Position numbers and translations under genes: made by a program
Shown: positions 42,817 to 51,856 of the stretch, piece after piece
Layout of the letters: the number at the start of each line of letters is the position of its first letter
Numbering within the stretch: position 1 is the stretch's first letter
The notes under the pieces: generated by a model
What the model saw: only the letters and a program-made list of their open reading frames with translations
What the model was told of the DNA's origin: nothing
Databases searched by the model: none
DNA from: Brevibacillus_C sp046036945
GTDB lineage: Bacteria > Bacillota > Bacilli > Brevibacillales > Brevibacillaceae
Assembly: GCF_046036945.1 (NCBI RefSeq)
Contig: NZ_JBJQOQ010000008.1
Coordinates: 1-64,000, forward strand
Direction of reading: 5' to 3'
DNA length: 64,000 nt

Positions 42817-42837
42817 CAATTTTTGGGAGGTTTTTCC

Positions 42838-43038
42838 ATGCAACAAGGTACTGTAAAATGGTTTAACGCAGAAAAAGGTTTTGGTTTCATTCAAGTAGAA
42901 GGCGGCGAAGATGTATTCGTCCACTACAGTGCAATCCAAACCCAAGGCTTCAAAACCTTGGAAGAAGGCCAAAAGGTTGAATTCGAAATCGTACAAGGAA
43001 GCCGTGGACCGCAAGCGGCTAACGTTGTAAAACTGTAA
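42838..43038 (+). CDS. Cold-shock protein (CspA/CspB family)
   Basis: A 66-residue single cold-shock domain that binds single-stranded RNA and DNA. RNP-1 is KGFGFIQV and RNP-2 is VFVHYSAI. It begins MQQGTVKWFNAEKGFGFI. The ATG at 42838 is preceded by GGGAGG and a long structured leader. A strong terminator follows. Confidence 0.97.
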   Translation: MQQGTVKWFNAEKGFGFIQVEGGEDVFVHYSAIQTQGFKTLEEGQKVEFEIVQGSRGPQAANVVKL

Positions 43039-43054
43039 GCTAAACACGACAAGC

Positions 43055-43089
43055 AAAGGCAGTCTCTCTTCGGAGGGACTGCCTTTTTT
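43055..43089 (+). terminator. Terminator after the cold-shock gene
   Basis: AAAGGCAGTCtCTC, TTCG loop, GAGgGACTGCCTTT with a T tract; nearly perfect stem. Confidence 0.93.
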
Positions 43090-43193
43090 GGTTGACCCCG
43101 ATCCAAGGACAGCCCCTTGTCCCCTTCTGACAGCATAAAGCAGGTAGACAAGTCATATGATGTACAAAGCTCGGCCTTAAGGGGAGATGACTG

Positions 43194-43964
43194 ATGTTTG
43201 GAGAAGTGGACCGCGTAAAAGAGCGGCGGCACGAACGAATGGAGCGGATCAGATTGCAGATGAGAGACAGCCTGCCTCCCCATCTGCACGAGCTGAGCGA
43301 CCCTGCCGACGAGCCGTTTACAGTGAGCCCGGCTGAGTTCCGTTCCCGCAAGGAGATGCCGCCGCAAGAGAGGATTAGCATTCAGCTGGCTGTTTCCCTG
43401 CTGCTCGTAGGCGTTGCCTTTGTCATCTTCAAAACATCACTGCCTCTGCCGGAGGCCTGGAGGGCGGCGGCTCGCGACGTCATGCAGCGGGAGTTTAATT
43501 TTGAGGGCTCGGCAGTCTGGCTTCAATCAAAACTGGGTTTGTCGCCAAGCGTTTTGCCCGCGCTGCAATCGTCCAAAACGGCGGCTGCGCCGACCACTGC
43601 GAAAGTGGCCCTCTGGCAGATGCCGCATGAGTGGAAACTGGTCAAGCCGTTTGATCCGACGAGCGTACACGTCGTGTTTGACCTCGGGTCAGAGAGCGAT
43701 GTCATCAATAAAGAGCCCGGTTGGGTCACGTTCATCGGCGAGAAACCGGGCTTAGGTGAAACGGTGATCGTACAGTACGGCAGAGGGCGTGAAGTCTGGT
43801 ACGGAAATTTATCCCAGGTGCACGTCGCTGTCAATGACTGGGTCAAGCAAGGGGATCTGCTCGGGGCGGCCAAGACGGTCGACGAATCGTCGTGCTACCT
43901 CTTTGTCGCTCTGAAGGAGAGGGATACTTTTATCAATCCGCTGGACGTGATCGCGGTTGACTGA
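43194..43964 (+). CDS. spoIVFA: Stage IV sporulation protein FA
   Basis: A 256-residue protein with a charged N-terminal cytoplasmic part. One membrane helix (about 66-82, LAVSLLLVGVAFVIF) is followed by a C-terminal M23-peptidase-like domain. The C-terminal domain has VIVQYGRGREVWYGNLSQV, and canonical LytM zinc ligands look absent. SpoIVFA holds the SpoIVFB protease inactive in the outer forespore membrane until the SpoIVB signal arrives. The ATG follows AAGGGGAG. It overlaps spoIVFB by 8 bases. Confidence 0.9.
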   Translation: MFGEVDRVKERRHERMERIRLQMRDSLPPHLHELSDPADEPFTVSPAEFRSRKEMPPQERISIQLAVSLLLVGVAFVIFKTSLPLPEAWRAAARDVMQREFNFEGSAVWLQSKLGLSPSVLPALQSSKTAAAPTTAKVALWQMPHEWKLVKPFDPTSVHVVFDLGSESDVINKEPGWVTFIGEKPGLGETVIVQYGRGREVWYGNLSQVHVAVNDWVKQGDLLGAAKTVDESSCYLFVALKERDTFINPLDVIAVD

Positions 43965-44799
43965 ATGGAGATGCTTCGGTGTCGTCATCCGCATCCATCT
44001 GCTGTTTTGGGCCGTGATTGGCGTATCCTTGGCAGCCGGATACTTTTTGGAGACATTGACGTTGTTCGTGATCGTGATCATCCACGAACTGGGCCATATT
44101 GCCGCAGCCCGCGAATTGGGGTGGCGGGTGGCGCAGATCCAGCTGCTGCCCTTTGGCGGGGTGGCGACCATGGAGGAGGACCTTGCCGCCGATCCGCTTG
44201 AAGAGATTGTCATTGCACTGGCCGGCCCATTTATGAATGTCGCGATGATTTTTTGCTCGCTGCTGTTCTGGTGGTTGGGGATTTGGTCCGAGGCCTGGAC
44301 CGTTTTTTTTATCAACAGCAATCTGATGATCGCCGGCTTCAATCTGCTGCCGATCTGGCCCCTCGACGGGGGGAGGATTCTTCAGGCGCTGCTCTGTTAT
44401 CGCTTGCCTTACAGAAAGGCGGGATTGCTCTCGATCGGGGCAAGCGTCTTGTTTGCCGCTGCCCTGTTCGGGCTCGGCCTGCTCTACTGGCATCTCAACC
44501 TCATGGCTGTCGCCGTATACCTGACAGTCGTCAACGCGCAGGCGTTCGTCCGCTTTCCCTATCAGTTTCTCCGCTTTCTCATGGGAAAACACGCAATCAA
44601 TCCTGAACTGTCCCATCTCCGCTCCGTTTCGCTGGCTCCGACCGTTACTGCGATGGAAGCATCCCACCTTTTAAGGCGGGGCTACTACCATCTGTTTTTC
44701 ATCGAGGGCGGAAATGGCGCCCTGCTGTGGGAAGAGCAGCTGCTAAATGCCCTCTTGTTTGAGCAAAAGCATCACGTCCCCTTGAGCAAATTGATCTGA
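43957..44799 (+). CDS. spoIVFB: SpoIVFB, intramembrane metalloprotease (pro-sigma-K processing)
   Basis: A 280-residue site-2 protease with several helices. HELGH is at 43-47 (IIHELGHIAAA), and the third zinc ligand lies in NLLPIWPLDGGR (aspartate about 138). It cleaves pro-sigma-K in the mother cell. The C-terminus has a CBS-like segment (about 205-280). The start is TTG, overlapping spoIVFA; its N-terminus lines up with B. subtilis SpoIVFB (MTEW versus MNKW), and I see no other good start. Confidence 0.92.
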   Translation: MTEWRCFGVVIRIHLLFWAVIGVSLAAGYFLETLTLFVIVIIHELGHIAAARELGWRVAQIQLLPFGGVATMEEDLAADPLEEIVIALAGPFMNVAMIFCSLLFWWLGIWSEAWTVFFINSNLMIAGFNLLPIWPLDGGRILQALLCYRLPYRKAGLLSIGASVLFAAALFGLGLLYWHLNLMAVAVYLTVVNAQAFVRFPYQFLRFLMGKHAINPELSHLRSVSLAPTVTAMEASHLLRRGYYHLFFIEGGNGALLWEEQLLNALLFEQKHHVPLSKLI

Positions 44800-44805
44800 C
44801 AAAGG

Positions 44806-44832
44806 CGAATCTCGATGTGGGATTCGTTTTTT
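44806..44832 (+). terminator. Terminator after spoIVFB
   Basis: cgaatc (44806-44811) and gattcg (44821-44826) flank a 9-base loop and are followed by six Ts. Confidence 0.8.
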
Positions 44833-44846
44833 CATGTCGGAAAAAG

Positions 44847-44905
44847 TTATATTTCTGAATATTTACAATTATATGATTATATAATAACTTTAATATATGC
44901 ATGAG
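44847..44905 (+). promoter_or_regulatory. AT-rich promoter region of the LIV operon
   Basis: A strongly AT-rich tract containing TTTACA (44862-44867) and TATAAT (44880-44885). Spacing between these two is 12, so they may belong to different promoters or the true -35 may lie further upstream. Confidence 0.4.
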
Positions 44906-44935
44906 TGAATATTGCCAGTCCGAAGGGGGGAAAGC

Positions 44936-45700
44936 ATGCCTTTACTTGAGATTGATCGGATATCGCTTCGCTTTGGCGGTGTCACCGCTCTGTCCGAAGT
45001 CAGTTTTCACGTGAACAAGGGGGAAATCTTTGCATTGATCGGTCCGAATGGCGCAGGAAAAACAAGCATGCTGAACTGTATCAGCGGATTGTACAAGCCT
45101 GCATCGGGAAGCATCCGGTTTTGCGGTGATGAGATTGTCTCTTTGCCTCCTGCGCAGCGGGCGGCAAGGGGGATTGCCCGGTCATTTCAAAATATCGAAC
45201 TGTTTAAACATATGACCGTTTTGGACAATCTGATGCTCGGACGGCACGTGCGGATGCGCTCCGGGATTATCTCCTGCGGCTTATACTGGGGCAGGGCCCA
45301 GAAAGAGGAGATTGCCCATCGGGAGGTTGTAGAGGAGATCATCCGCTTCTTGGAAATCCAGGCGTATCGAAACAAACCGGTTGGCACTCTGGCCTACGGC
45401 TTGCAAAAACGCGTCGAAATGGGGCGGGCTCTCGCTCTGGAGCCGGAATTGTTGCTGCTTGACGAACCGATGGCGGGGATGAACAGCGAAGAAAAGGAGG
45501 ATATGGCGCGTTTCATTCTGGATATCAACGATGAACGGGGGACGACGATTATCCTGATAGAACACGACATGGGCGTGGTGATGGACCTGTCCCAACATAT
45601 CGCCGTACTGGATTTCGGACGCTGTATCGGGTTTGGCACTCCCCAACAAATTCAGGAAAACCCCCTGGTGATCCAGGCTTATCTCGGGCAAGAGGCCTAA
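44936..45700 (+). CDS. livG: LIV-type ABC transporter ATP-binding protein LivG
   Basis: A 254-residue ABC ATPase of the branched-chain amino acid type (HAAT family). Walker A is GPNGAGKTSM, the signature region is the degenerate YGLQKRVEMGRALA, and Walker B is LLLLDEPMAGM. The ATG at 44936 follows GAAGGGGGG. It is the first gene of the operon containing an acyl-CoA synthetase, two permeases, a binding protein and a second ATPase. Confidence 0.9.
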   Translation: MPLLEIDRISLRFGGVTALSEVSFHVNKGEIFALIGPNGAGKTSMLNCISGLYKPASGSIRFCGDEIVSLPPAQRAARGIARSFQNIELFKHMTVLDNLMLGRHVRMRSGIISCGLYWGRAQKEEIAHREVVEEIIRFLEIQAYRNKPVGTLAYGLQKRVEMGRALALEPELLLLDEPMAGMNSEEKEDMARFILDINDERGTTIILIEHDMGVVMDLSQHIAVLDFGRCIGFGTPQQIQENPLVIQAYLGQEA

Positions 45701-45717
45701 GGCGGAGGGAGGAAAAC

Positions 45718-47643
45718 ATGAAGAAGGAGACAATTCCACAGTACCTGGCAGCACGGGCGATCGAAAGACCTGATCAAGTGGCCATGCGCAGCAAAACGTC
45801 CGGTATTTGGCGGCAACTGAGCTGGCAACAACTATGGGAACAGGTAAAGGCGCTATCCATCGGGCTCAGTCAGCTTGACTTTCATCGCGGGGACAATCTG
45901 GCCATTATCGGTGACAATCGGCCCGAGTGGGTTGTCTCGGAGATGGCAGCGCAGGCAGTCGGCGGAACCGTTTTGGGTATCTACCAGGACTCATCTCCGG
46001 AAGAGATCGCCGAGATGCTTGTTCATTGCGATGTCAAAATCGTCATCGCGGACGGACAGGAGCAGGTCGACAAACTCCTGGAGATCACCGCAGAGCTTCC
46101 TCTGATGAAGCGAATCATTTTTTGCGATCCGAGAGGGATGCGCGGATACAGTCACCCCTTGCTACTCCCCTATAGCGAACTCCTCGCACAAGGTAAACAA
46201 AGTCCACTCTGGTCTACCGACTGCTTCCAGGAAATGATCCAGGACGGGTCAGCAGAAGATATTGCTATTCTTTGTTATACAGCCGGTACGACAGCCGCGC
46301 CAAAAGCAGCCATGCTTTCCCACCGCAATCTGCTGACAATGGCGGAGAGTCTCTTCTCTCTCGATCGGCAACAGGCTGTCAGGGAGTACGTTTCCTTTCT
46401 GCCGCTGGCATGGATCGGCGAACAGATGATGGGGATTGCGGGCTTTGTCCTGATGGGCTATACCGTCAATTTTCCCGAAGACACGGCTACCGTCGAGGCA
46501 GACCTGCGCGAGATCGGACCCGATTTGATATTTTGCCCGCCGCGCATATGGGAGGACATTACTTCCCGTATCCAACTGCGGATTCAGGGTGCTGGATGGT
46601 TGAGAAGGAACTTGTACGAGTGGTTCAGGCCCTATGGCGAAGCAATGGCGCAGTCCACGCGAACCAATGTCCGTTTGCCTTTTTGGCAGCGGCTGATGTA
46701 CAGGTTGGGCGATTATCTGGTCTTTTCGGCAATGAAGGATCATATCGGCCTTCTGCGGACCAGAAGGGCTTATACGAGCGGCGGCATGCTGGGGACAGAT
46801 GTTTGCCAATTTTTTCATAGCCTTGGCATTGAGTTGAGACAAGTGTACGGCCAAACGGAGGTATGCGGCATGACTGCCGCCCAGCGGAAAGGCAGGATTC
46901 GACCGGAGACGGTGGGCGAGCCGCTGTCTGGGACGGAAATAAAAATTTCCCAGGAGGGGGAAATTCTAGTAAAAAGTCCAGGCGTATTTGCCGGCTACTA
47001 CAAAGACGAACAAGCGACGTGCTCAGCCTTCGCCGAGGGCTGGTTCCGCACGGGGGACAGCGGGCACATCGACAGCGAGGGGCAGCTGACAGTGCACGGC
47101 CGGCTGCAGGATGTCATCCGCCTGTCTTCCGGCGAGACGGTGCCGGCCCAGCTTGTCGAAAACAAGCTGAAGTTCAGCCCATTCATCCGTGAAGCCATTG
47201 CCCTTGGAACGGATAGGCCGTATGTGACGGCGCTTGTAAACATTGACATGGAGAGTGTCGGCCGCTGGGCTTCGCTTCGCCAGCTCGCCTATACCACCTA
47301 TGCCGATCTGACGCAAAAGCCGGAGGTACTCTCGCTCATCCTCGCGGAAGTGAAGCGAATCAATGCCCAAGTGCCGAAGACAGCGCAGGTCAAGCGGTTT
47401 GTCTTGCTGTACAAGGAATTGGATGCGGATGACGGCGAATTGACCCGGACGAAGAAAGTCAGGAGAGAATTTGTCGCGAAGAAGTACGAGGAGATTATAA
47501 GAAGCTTGTATACGGAAGACAGTATGCTGCAGGTGGAAGGGACGGTCCGGTATCGCGACGGGAGAGAATCGGCCGTTCGTACGCAGCTGACGGTCATGCA
47601 CGTAGAAAACCTGTGTTCGTCATCGGACGAGGAGGTCGCCTGA
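45718..47643 (+). CDS. AMP-dependent acyl-CoA synthetase in the transporter operon
   Basis: A 641-residue acyl/aryl-CoA ligase (ANL superfamily) that activates a carboxylic acid as acyl-AMP and then acyl-CoA. The phosphate loop (187-199) reads YTAGTTAAPKAAM where most members have YTSGTTGxPKGV, so two glycines are alanine. Other motifs: YGQTEVCGM, WFRTGDSGHIDSEG, GRLQDVIRLSSGE and TRTKKVRREF. The substrate is not clear; the closest general type is long-chain or aromatic acid ligases that occur with LIV-like transporters. The stop overlaps the livH start by one base. Confidence 0.85.
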   Translation: MKKETIPQYLAARAIERPDQVAMRSKTSGIWRQLSWQQLWEQVKALSIGLSQLDFHRGDNLAIIGDNRPEWVVSEMAAQAVGGTVLGIYQDSSPEEIAEMLVHCDVKIVIADGQEQVDKLLEITAELPLMKRIIFCDPRGMRGYSHPLLLPYSELLAQGKQSPLWSTDCFQEMIQDGSAEDIAILCYTAGTTAAPKAAMLSHRNLLTMAESLFSLDRQQAVREYVSFLPLAWIGEQMMGIAGFVLMGYTVNFPEDTATVEADLREIGPDLIFCPPRIWEDITSRIQLRIQGAGWLRRNLYEWFRPYGEAMAQSTRTNVRLPFWQRLMYRLGDYLVFSAMKDHIGLLRTRRAYTSGGMLGTDVCQFFHSLGIELRQVYGQTEVCGMTAAQRKGRIRPETVGEPLSGTEIKISQEGEILVKSPGVFAGYYKDEQATCSAFAEGWFRTGDSGHIDSEGQLTVHGRLQDVIRLSSGETVPAQLVENKLKFSPFIREAIALGTDRPYVTALVNIDMESVGRWASLRQLAYTTYADLTQKPEVLSLILAEVKRINAQVPKTAQVKRFVLLYKELDADDGELTRTKKVRREFVAKKYEEIIRSLYTEDSMLQVEGTVRYRDGRESAVRTQLTVMHVENLCSSSDEEVA

Positions 47644-48527
47644 TGGATATTTTTTGGCAGCTGCTGGTAATCGGAATTGCCATTGGAAGCATTTATGCAC
47701 TGATCGCCTTGGGTTTTGTCCTCATCTACAAAGCGAGTGATGCGATCAATTTTGCGCAAGGGGAATTTGTGTTAATCGGGACGTATGTGTGTCTGACGTT
47801 CATTTCAAGCTATCAGATCTCCTTTTTTCCTGCGCTGTTGCTGACGGTTCTGTTCAGCGCGCTGCTTGGCCTTGCGGTTGAGCGGGTGGTGCTGCGTCCC
47901 TTTATCGGCGAGCCGGTCATCTCGATGATTATGGCAACCATCGGATTATCCAGCGTATTGGCGGGAGTGGTGCACCTTTTTTGGGGAACAGAAACACGGG
48001 TGTTTGCAGGGATTTTTCCCGACGCACCTCTGCAGCTGGGCAGTGTCGTTGTTTCCCAGGTCTACATTTGGTCGCTGGTTACGGTGTTGGTTCTGCTCAT
48101 CATTTTCACCCTGCTGTTTAAATATTCCAAACTCGGGATCGCCATGCGGGCGACGGCAGACGATCAACAGGCGGCATTGTCCGTAGGGATTAGCGTGAAA
48201 ATGGTATTTGCCGTCACCTGGGCCATTTCGGCCATCGTCTCATCGGCTGGCGGAGTGCTGCTCGGCAACATCAACGGGGTCAATTCATCGCTGGCGCTGA
48301 TTGGACTAAAAGTACTTCCGGTTGCCCTGTTGGGAGGATTGGACAGCATCCCGGGCGCCATCGTCGGCGGCTTTATCATCGGCGTACTGGAGAGCTTTGC
48401 CGGCGGTTATCTTGATCCGATTATGGGCGGAGGAGTAAAAGAAGTGCTGCCCTTTGTCGTGCTGGTCTTTATTTTGATGTTTCGCCCGTATGGACTCTTT
48501 GGCAAACGCGGAATCGAAAGGGTGTGA
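47643..48527 (+). CDS. livH: LIV-type ABC transporter permease LivH
   Basis: A 294-residue inner-membrane permease with eight or nine helices, starting MDIFWQLLVIGIAIGSIYAL. The family motif ALGFVLIYKASDAINFAQGE and the C-terminal EAA-like segment GLKVLPVALLGGLDSIPGAI are present. The ATG follows GAGGAGGT and overlaps the ligase stop. Confidence 0.93.
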   Translation: MDIFWQLLVIGIAIGSIYALIALGFVLIYKASDAINFAQGEFVLIGTYVCLTFISSYQISFFPALLLTVLFSALLGLAVERVVLRPFIGEPVISMIMATIGLSSVLAGVVHLFWGTETRVFAGIFPDAPLQLGSVVVSQVYIWSLVTVLVLLIIFTLLFKYSKLGIAMRATADDQQAALSVGISVKMVFAVTWAISAIVSSAGGVLLGNINGVNSSLALIGLKVLPVALLGGLDSIPGAIVGGFIIGVLESFAGGYLDPIMGGGVKEVLPFVVLVFILMFRPYGLFGKRGIERV

Positions 48528-48532
48528 ATGGC

Positions 48533-49594
48533 ATGCGAAGCCCATTTGTCAGTGAGTGCGGCGAATTTTGTACCAGCTATGTTCAGGATACAGCCTTGTA
48601 TAAGGTGCCGAGGATCCGGTATCGGGTATATGGCGTAGTTGGTTTGTTTCTTCTGTTCCCGTGGATTGCCTCAGAGTACGCCATCAGTCTGGCAACCCTT
48701 TGCGCCATTGCTTCGATAGGCGCGATCGGACTTAATATCTTGACGGGATATACCGGACAAATTTCGATTGGGGTCGGCGCGTTTCTGGGTGTGGGGGGAT
48801 ACGCATCGGCCATACTCACTTCATCACTCGGACTGACCTTCTGGATTTCCCTGCCGCTCGCCGGTATTGTGACAGCCGTTGTCGGAGCGCTGTTCGGGAT
48901 TCCCTCCCTGCGACTGAAAGGGTTGTACCTGGCGATGGCTACTCTGGCCGCCCAAGTCGTTATCCTCTATGTGATCAATCACTGGAACTCTTTGACCGGA
49001 GGCACGGCAGGGATGATCCTCTCGCGGCCGAGTATCGGCGCCTTCTCATTTGACTCGGAGATGAGCTACTACTATTTGGCACTGGTCATCTTGATCGCTG
49101 CCTTTGTCTTTGCTTCCAACCTGTTCCGTTCCCGTACCGGAAGAGCGTTTGTCGCAGTCCGGGATCGGGATGTGGCGGCAGAAGTGATGGGGATCAATCT
49201 GTTTCACTACAAGGTGCTGTCCTTTGCCGTCAGCTCGTTTTTTATCGGGATTGCCGGCTCCCTGATGGCCCACTACACGATGGTGATCTCGCCTGAACAT
49301 TTTTCCATCGGGGTGTCGATCGAGTATCTCGCGATGATTTTGATTGGGGGGCTGGGCAGTGTGGTCGGTTCGATCTTCGGTGCTGTTTTTATTACACTGC
49401 TGCCGGTTCTGCTGCGGGAATTGATCGGGCTGGTGATCATCTTCATCCCCCATGTGACCGAATACTTCGGGGCACTCAGGCAGATCATCTTCGGGGGGAT
49501 TATTATTGCATTTCTTGTGTACGAACCTGAGGGGCTCGCCAAAATATGGCGCAACTTCAAGGATAAGTGCAAGCTGTGGCCATTCTCCTACTAG
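48533..49594 (+). CDS. livM: LIV-type ABC transporter permease LivM
   Basis: A 353-residue permease with about nine helices, with an N-terminal extension of roughly 30 residues that contains two cysteines (SECGEFCTSY). The family segments are LNILTGYTGQISIGVGAFLG and the EAA-like YLAMILIGGLGSVVGSIFGA. The ATG at 48533 is favoured, though a GTG at 48524 overlaps the livH stop. It pairs with LivH. Confidence 0.9.
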   Translation: MRSPFVSECGEFCTSYVQDTALYKVPRIRYRVYGVVGLFLLFPWIASEYAISLATLCAIASIGAIGLNILTGYTGQISIGVGAFLGVGGYASAILTSSLGLTFWISLPLAGIVTAVVGALFGIPSLRLKGLYLAMATLAAQVVILYVINHWNSLTGGTAGMILSRPSIGAFSFDSEMSYYYLALVILIAAFVFASNLFRSRTGRAFVAVRDRDVAAEVMGINLFHYKVLSFAVSSFFIGIAGSLMAHYTMVISPEHFSIGVSIEYLAMILIGGLGSVVGSIFGAVFITLLPVLLRELIGLVIIFIPHVTEYFGALRQIIFGGIIIAFLVYEPEGLAKIWRNFKDKCKLWPFSY

Positions 49595-49634
49595 GCGGAA
49601 TGGCCTGTAAAACAATGATGGGGGGTCAGGAAAC

Positions 49635-50900
49635 ATGGGGAAAAACAAAAAGTGGGGGAGTGTTCTGTCGTCAGGATTGCTTTCGATTGTCCTCTTGGCG
49701 GGATGTGGAGGCGGCGGTCAGCAGGCCGGCGCGCCAGCAGCAGGATCCGGCCAAACGTCGGCTGATTCAACAGCGCCGGCACCGGCTGCGACTGCCGAAC
49801 CTGCTGCCAACAAGGGAACGATCAAAATCGGCGGATTGTTTGACGAGACCGGGGCGACTGGCGACGTGGGCAAGCCGTATGCCGAGGGGGAGCGGGCGTA
49901 TATCGATTACCTGAACGGCAAGGGAGGACTAGACGGGCTTAAGGTGGAACTGGTTGGGGCCGATTATGCCTACAGCGTGCCGGAGGCAGTAAAAATCTAC
50001 CAAAAATTTATCAAACAGGACAAGGTGTCAGCCATTCTCGGATGGGGGACAGGCGATACGGAAGCCATGAAAGAGCTGATCGCCAAGGACAAGATTCCGT
50101 TTATTTCCGCATCCTACTCGGAGGCGCTGACCCGGGTCGATCAGCACCCGTTTAACTTTATGGCGGCAGCCACCTATTCGGACCAGGCCAAGGTGGCGAT
50201 CAAATGGTTCAAGGACAACTGGCAGGGCAGCGGCAATCCCAAACTGGCTTTCATCTACAACGACAGCCCTTTTGGCAAATCTCCGATTGAAGATGCGAAA
50301 GCGTACGCCGCTTCGGTCGGCGTAGACGTCGTCGACGAGCAAATCGTCGATCTGAAAGCGTTGGACGCTACCTCCCAATTGCTGAATATGCAGAAGAAAC
50401 AGCCTGATTTTGCGATCATCCAGCAAACCTGGGGAGCTACTGCCACGATCATTAAGGACGCCAAAAAGTTGGGCATCAAAACACAGTTCATCGGACTAAA
50501 CTGGGCAGCAGGAGAAGGAGTCATCTCGCTGGCTGGCGATGCCGCCGAGGGATACATCGGCGTGATCACCCACGCTTTCCCGTACGAGGACCTGCAGGGA
50601 TTGAAGGAGATCGAGGAGTATTTGGCGGCTAAGGGTGAAAAACTTTCGGACAAAAATCAAAAGTACATTCAGGGATGGGTTGCAGCGAAGATCATGGTCG
50701 AAGGCATCAAAAACGCGGGGGACAATCTGACCGGCGAAGGCATCAAGAGTGGTCTCGAAAGGATCTCCAACCTGGAATTTGGCGGTTTGGCCGCTCCTGT
50801 CACCTTTACACCCGATAACCATCGCGGAACCAACCAGATCAGATTGGGTCAGGTAAAAAATGGGAAGTTCGAGATTATTACAGACTACATCGGCTATTAA
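49635..50900 (+). CDS. livK: LIV-type substrate-binding lipoprotein
   Basis: A 421-residue lipoprotein with a signal peptide ending in the lipobox LLAGC (Cys-24). A flexible Ala/Pro/Ser/Thr/Gly-rich linker (25-60) and a two-lobe periplasmic-binding-protein fold (type 1, Leu/Ile/Val family) follow. The binding protein decides the substrate, but its ligand cannot be read here. The ATG follows GGGGGGTCAGG. It delivers substrate to LivHM. Confidence 0.88.
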   Translation: MGKNKKWGSVLSSGLLSIVLLAGCGGGGQQAGAPAAGSGQTSADSTAPAPAATAEPAANKGTIKIGGLFDETGATGDVGKPYAEGERAYIDYLNGKGGLDGLKVELVGADYAYSVPEAVKIYQKFIKQDKVSAILGWGTGDTEAMKELIAKDKIPFISASYSEALTRVDQHPFNFMAAATYSDQAKVAIKWFKDNWQGSGNPKLAFIYNDSPFGKSPIEDAKAYAASVGVDVVDEQIVDLKALDATSQLLNMQKKQPDFAIIQQTWGATATIIKDAKKLGIKTQFIGLNWAAGEGVISLAGDAAEGYIGVITHAFPYEDLQGLKEIEEYLAAKGEKLSDKNQKYIQGWVAAKIMVEGIKNAGDNLTGEGIKSGLERISNLEFGGLAAPVTFTPDNHRGTNQIRLGQVKNGKFEIITDYIGY

Positions 50901-50923
50901 ACGCAGGCAGGTGGAGGGATTAC

Positions 50924-51712
50924 ATGCTGACGTTAAACAACGTACAAGTCGTGTACGACAAAGTGATTCTCGTTCTGCGGGGGATGTCGATGCATGTACC
51001 GGAGGGAAAAATAGTCGCCCTCCTCGGCAATAACGGGGCGGGGAAAACGACGACGTTAAAGGCGGTCTCCGGTCTTTTGAAAAGTGAAAACGGGATCGTG
51101 ACGGAAGGAACGATCACATACGGGGATGAGCCGGTTAGCGGCAGGGAGCCGGAAGAGATTGTGAAAAAGGGAATCTCTCAGGTGATGGAAGGGAGGCGTG
51201 TATTCAAGCACTTAAGCGTAGAGGAGAATCTGATCGCAGGCGCCCATACACGCAAAGATCGCTCAGCTCTCAAGGAGGACATGGGACGGGTGTATCACTA
51301 CTTTCCCAAATTGAAGGTGCTCTCGGCGCGAACAGCCGGATATTTAAGCGGCGGCGAACAGCAGATGTTGGCCATCGGCCGTGCTTTGATGGCCAGACCG
51401 CGGCTGATCCTGCTTGACGAGCCTTCACTTGGGCTGGCTCCGCTGATGGTGAAGGAAATATTCGCGATTATCAAGCAGATCAACCGTGAATCCGGCACAT
51501 CGATGCTTGTCGTGGAACAGAATGCCAACGTCGCCCTGTCGATTGCCGATTACGGATACATCATGGAAAACGGCAGGATTGTCCTGGAAGGGGATGCGGA
51601 CACGCTGCGAAACAATGCAGATGTTCGCGAGTTTTACCTGGGAATCAGTGAAGGAAGACACAAGAGCTTTCGGGAAGTGAAACACTATAAGCGCCGAAAG
51701 CGCTGGCTCTGA
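50924..51712 (+). CDS. livF: LIV-type ABC transporter ATP-binding protein LivF
   Basis: A 262-residue ABC ATPase. Walker A is GNNGAGKTTTLK, the signature LSGGEQQMLAIGRALMARP, and Walker B LILLDEPSLGLAP. It has a basic C-terminal tail (KHYKRRKRW). It is the last gene of the operon and is followed by a perfect hairpin terminator. Confidence 0.92.
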   Translation: MLTLNNVQVVYDKVILVLRGMSMHVPEGKIVALLGNNGAGKTTTLKAVSGLLKSENGIVTEGTITYGDEPVSGREPEEIVKKGISQVMEGRRVFKHLSVEENLIAGAHTRKDRSALKEDMGRVYHYFPKLKVLSARTAGYLSGGEQQMLAIGRALMARPRLILLDEPSLGLAPLMVKEIFAIIKQINRESGTSMLVVEQNANVALSIADYGYIMENGRIVLEGDADTLRNNADVREFYLGISEGRHKSFREVKHYKRRKRWL

Positions 51713-51740
51713 CTCGGATGCGGCCGGCACCATCGATCGC

Positions 51741-51775
51741 AAGCTTTCGCAGGATCATTTTGCGAAAGCTTTTTT
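51741..51775 (+). terminator. Terminator after the LIV operon
   Basis: AAGCTTTCGCA (51741-51751) pairs perfectly with TGCGAAAGCTT (51761-51771), followed by Ts. Confidence 0.95.
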
Positions 51776-51856
51776 GCTGTCGCCTATCGTCGAAACCTTT
51801 TTCTTCCTGAGGGGTCTAATGTGTAGGTAAACAACACGGGAGTAAGGAGGGATTCG

